Origin: Melampsora larici-populina 98AG31
Taxonomy: Eukaryota > Basidiomycota > Pucciniomycetes > Pucciniales > Melampsoraceae
Assembly: GCF_000204055.1 (NCBI RefSeq)
Contig: NW_006768775.1
Coordinates: 1,198,322 to 1,262,321 of the forward strand
DNA length: 64,000 nt
Direction of reading: 5' to 3'
Under the pieces are notes generated by a model that saw only the letters and a list, made by a program, of their open reading frames with translations, was not told the origin of the DNA and did not search any database. The stretch's first letter is position 1. Every line of letters starts with the position of its first letter. Made by a program: the position numbers and the translations under genes. Of the stretch, positions 57,401 through 64,000 are shown piece after piece.

Positions 57401-58949
57401 TAAATCAACCAAATTCAATTTTCCAATCTTCAATTGATCTTCTTTTCCTTCTTTTCCATTCGTATCTTTAACATGAATCGTTATAGAAAATACTGAATGA
57501 GATCTAGATGATTGTTCATTACATTTAGTGGCTGCAATTTGTCTTCTAGCTGAACCTAATGTTAAAATCTTGATTCCTTCTTTTGCTGAACTGATAGGTG
57601 CTTCTGTTAAGTTTTGTATATAAACTCCTGAACCTCCTGAACCTCCTCCTTTCTTATTTGATGTGCCATCTTCAAAGATTTTCAAATTAGTAGAACCAAT
57701 TGGAGGGGCTCCATTGGTATTCGAATTTCCAGTATTATTGTTCGTATTCGTTTCTGAATCTGTTCCAATATAATTCAAATCTCTTAATTCTTCATTATAA
57801 AGTTCTACAAAACTAACTTTTACACTAAATTCGACTTTTTCTTCTTCACTACAATCTTCTAATAAATTAAAGAGTGAATGAAGTACTCTAGGAATAATTC
57901 CAGCTTCGGTAGAGTATTTAGTAAGTGAAGTTGGGATGATGAGAGGTGTAGGATCTGAGGTAGGGGATAAGTTTTGAAGTCCATCTGGATTCATTGGAGA
58001 GGATGAACCTTCTGAGCTTTTGATAGTTGGCATGATGGTAGTGGTGGTGGGAATGCTCAAATCACCTGTCATCGTATATCTGAATAAAGAAAACCAAATG
58101 TGAGACAAGGCCTTCATGAAGAATGTAGTGATTTGCTTTACGTTTTGCCTGTACCGGTTTGACCATAAGCAAAGATAGTACAATTGTAACCTTGAAGTAC
58201 TTCTGTCAAAATAGGTGAAACGACATCGTTGAAGATAAGGGATTGATCGGCATCAGGCCTTTCAGATAAAGATAAATGATGATGATGTCCCTGTTAGCGC
58301 GACTGAGGTTTTTTAATCATCGGGCCGTGTAGATCCAACTCTTATTTCGGAGCAAACAAATAACTCACCCAAAAACGTGATCAAAAGGGTATGTCTTGGT
58401 ATTCGCGTTCTTTTTAGGGTCCTCAACCAAAGAGGATCCATAACCTGTGTCAAGCGGCACGGGATCATCGGGAGGACAGTTGGCATCGTTTGAACCTGTC
58501 GCGTCTCCTGCGCCTCCGGTGGGCTGATTGTTGACGTTGACAGTCAGTTCGCGACCACGAACGCCTCCGGTGAACAAAACAACTTGTTGATCGCGTTCTA
58601 ATTCGGTCAATCCACGACATCGGACTACCACTTTGATATTCGCGCCAGGATGTTGAGAATTGATGGGTCCATCGGTTGCTTCAGTATGAGAAGTTTTAGA
58701 ATCAAAGTTTGAATGATGACTGGATTGCGATAGTTTAGGTTCTGGGACTCTCTTTGCAGAGGTTGTAGAGCGTGAATGTGTTTGAGGTTGATTGACTCTG
58801 GATGGTGGACGAGTGAGACTTGAAGTTGAAGTAAGACGAGTTCGAGTAGATTGTCTTGTTGAACTTGGAGGATGACTTGAGGCTGTGGTAGGTTGAGTTG
58901 GTTTGGTTGAACTGTTGAGGCTGTTTGATGATTTAGCTATACGAGACAT
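54472..58949 (-). CDS. Kinesin-5 (BimC/Eg5 family) mitotic motor
   Basis: Eleven exons on the minus strand: 58949-58369, 58258-58142, 58079-57258, 57159-56543, 56467-56292, 56222-55974, 55902-55771, 55694-55386, 55299-55167, 55093-54942, 54867-54472; 1227 residues, all in phase. Ser/Thr/Arg-rich head to about 100, then the motor domain at the N-terminus: [15 protein letters not shown]-loop GQTGTGKT (226-233), [25 protein letters not shown], and [18 protein letters not shown]. The neck [16 protein letters not shown] and long coiled coils follow. The tail has a BimC box, TGQTPRAKR (1136-1144), whose Thr1139 is the conserved Cdk site, followed by an acidic run. Kinesin-5 forms bipolar tetramers that slide spindle microtubules apart. 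Loops L5 (after YTMTGDL) and L8 (after EELRDLN) hold unusually long Ser/Thr/Asn/Gly-rich inserts. The GTGTGT donor of intron 4 and GTCAGT of intron 10 are unusual. Confidence 0.95.
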
Positions 58950-60778
58950 CTTGGTGAAGGAGAATCGAATGAAATGATATCTTGGTGTTGTTGAGAATTG
59001 GCTGTAAATGTGTAAAACTCCAGAATATTTGACGAACGGACTGTATGTACAAACTTTTCAAGGGCGAAATTGAATTTTTGCTTTTAATCTGTAAAAGAGT
59101 TGAACAACTTTCTACTTCATCTTGACAAGGAAACACTCATCATTCAAATTTCCACTTCCATCCCATTCTCAACTCGCTTCTTCATTCAAATTCAATCCAA
59201 CGAATCAAAAAAACACCTTCATCCCGAATCCAACCTGTGATCCGGTGACAAGCCGGTCAATCCTGGCTCATCCGACCCCCAAACCGACTGACAAATTGCC
59301 ATCTGACTTCATCGCGGAATGACCAATTGGTATCTTTGCAAAGAAAAATCCATGCCCGACACCCGACCAGATCCCTCGCCAAATATCCGGCGAGCACTCA
59401 GAAACAAATATTTCACCCCAGATACAAACCTGAGTCTTGGGAATTTATGCTATTTGACCCATATTGAGGCATGTGGCAAGGGGAGAACTCTCAGTACAGG
59501 ACCCCAGAAAGGTCCTCCTGAAGCAACCAACGTAAATCCCAGATTTTCAAAAATTTCATACTTGAAAATCTCGAGTTTTTGGATCTTTCATACCAATTTT
59601 GTCAGTAACATCTTAGATCAGAAAAGAAGCACCTCATGTTCATCCCAGCCACATTAGTAACACCCAAAGGGCAATAATTGCATGTTTTGCAAGATCTGAA
59701 GGATTTGGCCACAGTGGCTGGTCAGGATGGCATGGCTTGTTGGCCTGATTGAATAGGGTGGTCCAAGTCCAGTGACACAAGCCACATGGGCACTGACTTG
59801 CAATCACTCTTTTTGGGGTTGTTTGGTCCTTAGAAAGATTGATTGCACAAATCCAAACACTCTAAATTTATATTTTAAGGACCTATAATTTCAGGGACTT
59901 TGTTTCCAACGTCTTTTTTTTCTAGTTCATTTTTTTGTTTTGATGGTGTTTATGAAACTCAACATCCTGATTAAGTGGTTGTGATGAGATCAGCGGAAGC
60001 ACATCATCTCCCACACGTGACCTTTCAAGCCCAGCAAGTACCCAATCTTTTGTATTTGACCAAAAAGCATTATGATCCAGGAACAAGAACAAAAAGAAAA
60101 AAAGGTGGAAGCAATATCTTTTTTGCTCATTGTCCCTGACCTTTTTGGGATGGCAGGGAGGCAATTTATAATTTTTAAGACTGATTTGGTGATCTTAAAA
60201 CTGTGAACCAAACTTTTACTGAAAGTTTAAGGTGCCCAAACAAAATATAAAACTTGAAAATGGGCTGTCAAAGCCCTTCTTGAACTACCCTAATGGTGTG
60301 TGCTCTTGCATATGTCAAGACCATATTGTTGCTGGTTATGCTGAGGATACATTAGGGCGGTTCAAGTCAGTTTTAGCGGACAATGCGCCGCACTTTGCCA
60401 AACATAAATTTTAGGTGTGTCCGGTCTTTTAATTTTGTGTTTGCAGAGTGGCAGACACCGTAAAAATAAGTTTTATGGCCACTTAAAAAAAGGTTCAACG
60501 TTTGAAAAATGTAAATATGGTCCTGATTTCCTTGTTTCAAACGCAACGGTAGGGGTGTTTTAATACTTTTTTTCACATCTTTTTTTTTGATTGATCAACT
60601 GTGACGTCTCTGTGACCACCTTGGAGAGATGGACTTGTGAGAGAGGTCAGTTCAGTCAATCAAATCTGATCTCTCATCTCAGTCTGAACTCTCTACTCTC
60701 TTCATCGCCTGCTCCTGGTCATCATCATCATCATCTTCACCTGTCTCCCATTGTCTACACCGCACTCAAACCATCCTA
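58950..60778. other. Intergenic region between the kinesin gene and the PIF relic
   Basis: 58950-59120 should contain the kinesin promoter. No gene is seen from 59120 to 60600. GGGGTTGTTTGGTCCTTAG near 59814 and a TTA-GGGCGGTTCAAG motif near 60353-60368 resemble transposon ends, but I found no matching partner for either. Confidence 0.4.
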
Positions 60779-62007
60779 ATGCCTCGAGTATCTGACCGAG
60801 TCACCGCGATACGAGATCTAACCACTTTGTGCATGTTTGCTCATATGGATGCCGCGACTGACACACCTGGCGGTGATGAACATCCACCGGACCCTAGCGA
60901 TGGACGAATCTTTTTTCCACATGACGAGCTTATGGTGACGTTGTACGATGACCTCTTTGACGAGGAAGTCCAGTGGGCGGATATGCTATGTACTGTCATC
61001 TCGCGGCGATATCTCGAGCCTCGATTTCGTGTACCACTTGCAAACGCTTTCGATCTTCGTGACATGTTGCTTACCAGAAGAACTGACTTCCGACAAGCGA
61101 TGAGGACCACACCGGAAGGCTTCTGTGCCCTTTTGGAGTTGATTCATCAAGACCCAATCTTTATTTCAAACTCCAACAATCCCCAACCTCCCGTGGTACA
61201 ACAACTCGCAATCACCCTCAAACGCCTTGGAAGCAATGGAAATGGGGCGTCAGTTGGAAGGTTTGCGAGAAACTACAAGGTTGGGCAAGGCTCGGTAGTC
61301 AACTGTACCCGCAGGGTGATCTCTGCTATTCTCACCGCAGGTGCTCATTATGTCGCTTGGCCCAATTCCGAAAGACGCAAAGCGATTTCCAAGGTCTTAG
61401 AACGCGACAGGTTCCCAGGCTGTGTGGGCTTCGTTGATGGCACCACGATCCCGCTCTTCCAGCGACCAGGCCGTGATGGCGAAGTATTCTTTGATTGAAA
61501 GCACCAATATTCCATTAATATTCAGATTGTCTGTGACTGTGACAGACGAATCACGTATGCTTACGGTGGTTGGCCGGGCTCTTGCTGTGACAGCACCGTA
61601 TATTCAAAAGCCAATGTGGCTAATGATGAACATAAATATTTTGATAAAGGTATGTCAAAATATTTCTTGATCCACTTACTTGTCTGACACTGATGTATGA
61701 CTTATCAGGCGAATATATAATCGCGGATTCAGTGTATATGCCTTCGGAAACTGTTGTTCCCTCATACAAAGGCCAGGCAGCCAAGGTTGAGAGAAACAGA
61801 CAGTTCAACTGGTGTGTTGCGAAGGCTCGTGTTCGCAACAAACATTGCATTGGGATTCTGAAATCAAGATGGGCATCTCTTCAAGGCTTACGATTGGCTC
61901 TGAATGAACGAGAAGATATGTATCATATCCTGCGATGGGTACAATGCTGTATCATCCTTCATAACATGTTAGCTCGTCTTGGAAATGCACGGTGTGGTGA
62001 GCATTAG
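60779..62007 (+). pseudogene. PIF/Harbinger transposase (DDE_Tnp_4 type), inactivated
   Basis: Two exons, 60779-61649 and 61709-62007, would give 389 residues but for one in-frame TGA at 61496-61498. The family order is kept: FRQAMRTTPEGFCALLELI helical region, LAITLKRLGSNGNG, a helix-turn-helix like VGRFARNYKVGQGSV, then GCVGFVDGTTIPLF with the first catalytic Asp. After the stop come KHQYSINIQIVCD, GWPGSCCDSTVYS, EYIIADSVY with the second catalytic Asp, FNWCVAKARVRNKHCIGILK and RW. The third catalytic residue is Glu in family members (ARVRIEHxxGxLKxRW); here AAC AAA codes for Asn-Lys, so Glu appears replaced by Lys. The stop is where an Arg is usual before KHxYS. Terminal repeats of the element were not identified. 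Confidence 0.88.
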
Positions 62008-63535
62008 CTGGGACCAAGAAAACTTTTGACTTTATAGCCAGCCAGACTTCAGATATTTTTTCTTTTTTTTCTTCTCTTATCCTGGATATTGAGCATTAGG
62101 TCAATAGTCTGTTTCATTAGACATACTGAGTTACCTACGATCAAAGTATAACAAACTCTCTTCTAGATTAATAAATCTGGTCATAATACGTTCTAGCTAC
62201 CGAGAGGCACTTGACTAAATTTTATTTTTTATCACGAACTAATCGAGGGCCCCAATTCTCCTTATGACTGTAACATGGTTAAACATCTGATCCTGGCAAT
62301 TACGGCGGTTTACTTAAGAGGATATTTCGACAACAAAAAAAAGAATAATAATAAATTACAAATGAGAATATCTTATTAGAAAATGACAAGTCAACCGGGA
62401 ATTCCGGATTGTGAAAGAAGCTAGTACGAATGCTCAAATAATTACTGGATTTACGGAGTGTCGATTGGATAATTTAGTTGCTGTGCGGAGCTGGGATATA
62501 AAGAGGGTTGTGAAAGGACGTACAGGGGGAGAGCTAAGACCGATAGGGGTTAGTGAATGAAGTTGGTACTTGAGTGAGACCGTGGCCGTTTTCTTTTAGT
62601 TCTTTAGATTCTTTTCCTTCTGCCTATGTTTTTCTTCTTTTGGTTTTTTTCTCGCTTTTTTTTACTCTTTGGTTGTGCGTTAGCATTGGTTCTTATCTTC
62701 GCGCTATTGGGAAAAGGATGGTGAATGGACAGAATAGACGGGTATAAAAGAGGTGGGACGCGCTGAAGAGTCGGTTTTTTTCTTTTTTTTGGGGATCATC
62801 TTTGACATCGCAGTGCTAGTGTTACAATCTATAGTAGTATTAGAACACAAGCTTGTAGTCCCAGGTCACTTTAAAAATCCGCCCCCTCAGAACGAGGGAG
62901 ATATTTAATTTTAAGCATAGTTATATTTCATTTATCTCTTTATCTCGTTACATTTTTTTTTTTTTTTTGGCTAGTAATTCAATCTGAGTGTTGTTATCTC
63001 GTCGCGTGAAGCAGCTTTAAGGGAATAACATCCTGTCAGGTGTTGAACTTCATCGTTAACAAGAGAGGGCAGTCTCTGACACTACTATCACTCACCTTAC
63101 TTTCTCTCGAGTGCTAGTTGAACCTTCTCGAGTACTTGTTAGAATACAAACTCCAGTTTCAAACACATCAAACTATATTATCTCAAAATCAAACTACATT
63201 AAGTCAAATTCAATTACAAACAAATTCAAAACTTAATTATTCAAACTCAGACCTAATTCATCAAGATATCTAACCTAACTGAATCTCATTGTATCACATA
63301 TAAATTAGATCACAGACACTACACACGCCTCTCTTCCTCACCAGTTCACTGAGGAAGATTGGCGTGTAAGCTCTTTCTTATCTTTTATCACATCTTCATT
63401 GAATACAGCTCACTCTATCATGTTGTTTAGATTATCATATGTTGTTATCACCTTTATAGGTGTGTTACATTTTGTCACAGTGTTCAGAACTGTTAGACGT
63501 ATCATAGCCTGATTACTGGCTTCTACCAAGGTGTT
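62008..63535. other. Repeat-like gene-free stretch
   Basis: T-rich tracts (62640-62660, 62950-62970) and a pattern of A/C-rich DNA at 63150-63290 resemble LTR or satellite-type DNA. No paired LTR, target duplication or gene could be supported. Confidence 0.35.
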
Positions 63536-63771
63536 GAGTTCCTTCATTTCTCTCAGTACTGTTTGCCGCTGCAGCGTCAAAGCTACTACAACGGGAGGAC
63601 GAGGGCGAAGAACTTGTAATTGGTGAACGAGGTGGGGCGGGGCAGGACAGATTTCGTGAACTGGAGGCAGACATAGCTTTCGTGGAAAGAGGAAGAGCTC
63701 GGCGTGAGGCGGTGCGAGACTTCGCGGTGGCATACAACTGGGAAAGCGGCGGGCTTCCAATTGTTCAATGA
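63536..63771 (+). CDS. GC-rich coding-like fragment, possibly an exon of a mobile-element gene
   Basis: An open frame without ATG ends at 63771. From about 63566 it encodes a highly charged, helix-prone segment with repeated Glu/Arg (REDEGEELVIGERGGAG, RFRELEADIAFVERGRARRE) and then AVAYNWESGGLPIVQ. The GC content is clearly above that of its neighbours, and TTTCTCTCAG at about 63548-63557 could act as a splice acceptor. No family is recognised. It may be a 3' exon of a transposon gene or a captured gene piece. Confidence 0.3.
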
Positions 63772-64000
63772 GCAAGATTTCATATTATCTTCAGGTTCTC
63801 AATCTCCATCTTTTGGTTCACATCGTTTACATATATACTTAATCAATTTTTTGTTCTTGTCGCTCGGTTTCAATTTGTATTTCAATGTTTTTGTTTTTCT
63901 CTCGTTTTGTGTGAATGTGGTGTTTGAATGTTCTTCTCTTGTTTTGTTTCAATGTTGTGTTTGAATTCATTTGTGTCTCTGTGGTTTGTAGTTTGTATTC

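Noticed and set aside
59814..60245. MITE with GTTTGG ends
   Set aside because: Only six to ten bases agree between the ends, and there is no target duplication.
1..64000. CRISPR arrays, bacterial operons, phage or plasmid genes
   Set aside because: The window is clearly eukaryotic: spliced genes, eukaryotic motors and kinases, and eukaryotic transposons; no regular spacer-repeat arrays are present.

Overview
The window reads as nuclear DNA of a basidiomycete, most probably a rust fungus (Pucciniales). This is inferred from AT-rich, intron-dense genes with short GT-AG introns (about 55 to 140 nt), a KIN1-type kinase with KA1 tail, a ZPR1, a NUS1, a BimC-type kinesin, a secreted AA9-like LPMO carrying two CFEM-like modules, a small secreted cysteine-containing protein, and a heavy load of DNA transposons (hAT, MULE with a GCM-like zinc domain, PIF/Harbinger, MITEs). 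No species can be named from the sequence alone.

Layout. 1-335 is the cut-off 3' end of a non-LTR retrotransposon. 336-8861 is gene-poor and repeat-rich, with a probable 1.35-kb inverted-repeat element (1839-3192) and a clear MITE with TTA target duplication (4062-4834). 8862-13710 is a seven-exon KIN1-like kinase gene (+). 13711-24354 has no well supported gene; it holds T-rich low-complexity DNA, two doubtful ORFs, a transposon-like fragment and a long inverted repeat. 24355-25559 is a five-exon seven-helix-type membrane protein gene (-). 26728-30881 is a complete, apparently intact hAT transposon with 8-bp target duplication. 32297-33262 encodes a small secreted protein. 33827-39498 is a complete MULE with about 210-bp terminal inverted repeats and 9-bp target duplication; its gene joins a GCM-like zinc domain, a DDE transposase and a ubiquitin-specific-protease-like region that is interrupted by an apparent frameshift.

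39950-58949 is the gene-rich part: an unknown Ser-rich protein (-), ZPR1 (-), a small membrane protein (+), NUS1 (-), the LPMO-CFEM protein (+) and a kinesin-5 (-). The right end holds a PIF/Harbinger transposase pseudogene (60779-62007) with one internal stop and a lost catalytic residue, then repeat-like DNA with a GC-rich coding-like fragment (63536-63771).

The host genes are separate housekeeping or secretory units, not a cluster: polarity kinase, spindle motor, dolichol synthesis subunit, translation-factor chaperone, and two secreted proteins plausibly used on the host plant. The most unusual items are the LPMO with two tandem CFEM-like modules and the MULE carrying a USP-like peptidase region. 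All splice sites were placed by hand from GT-AG signals, reading-frame continuity and protein family conservation; none has transcript support here.
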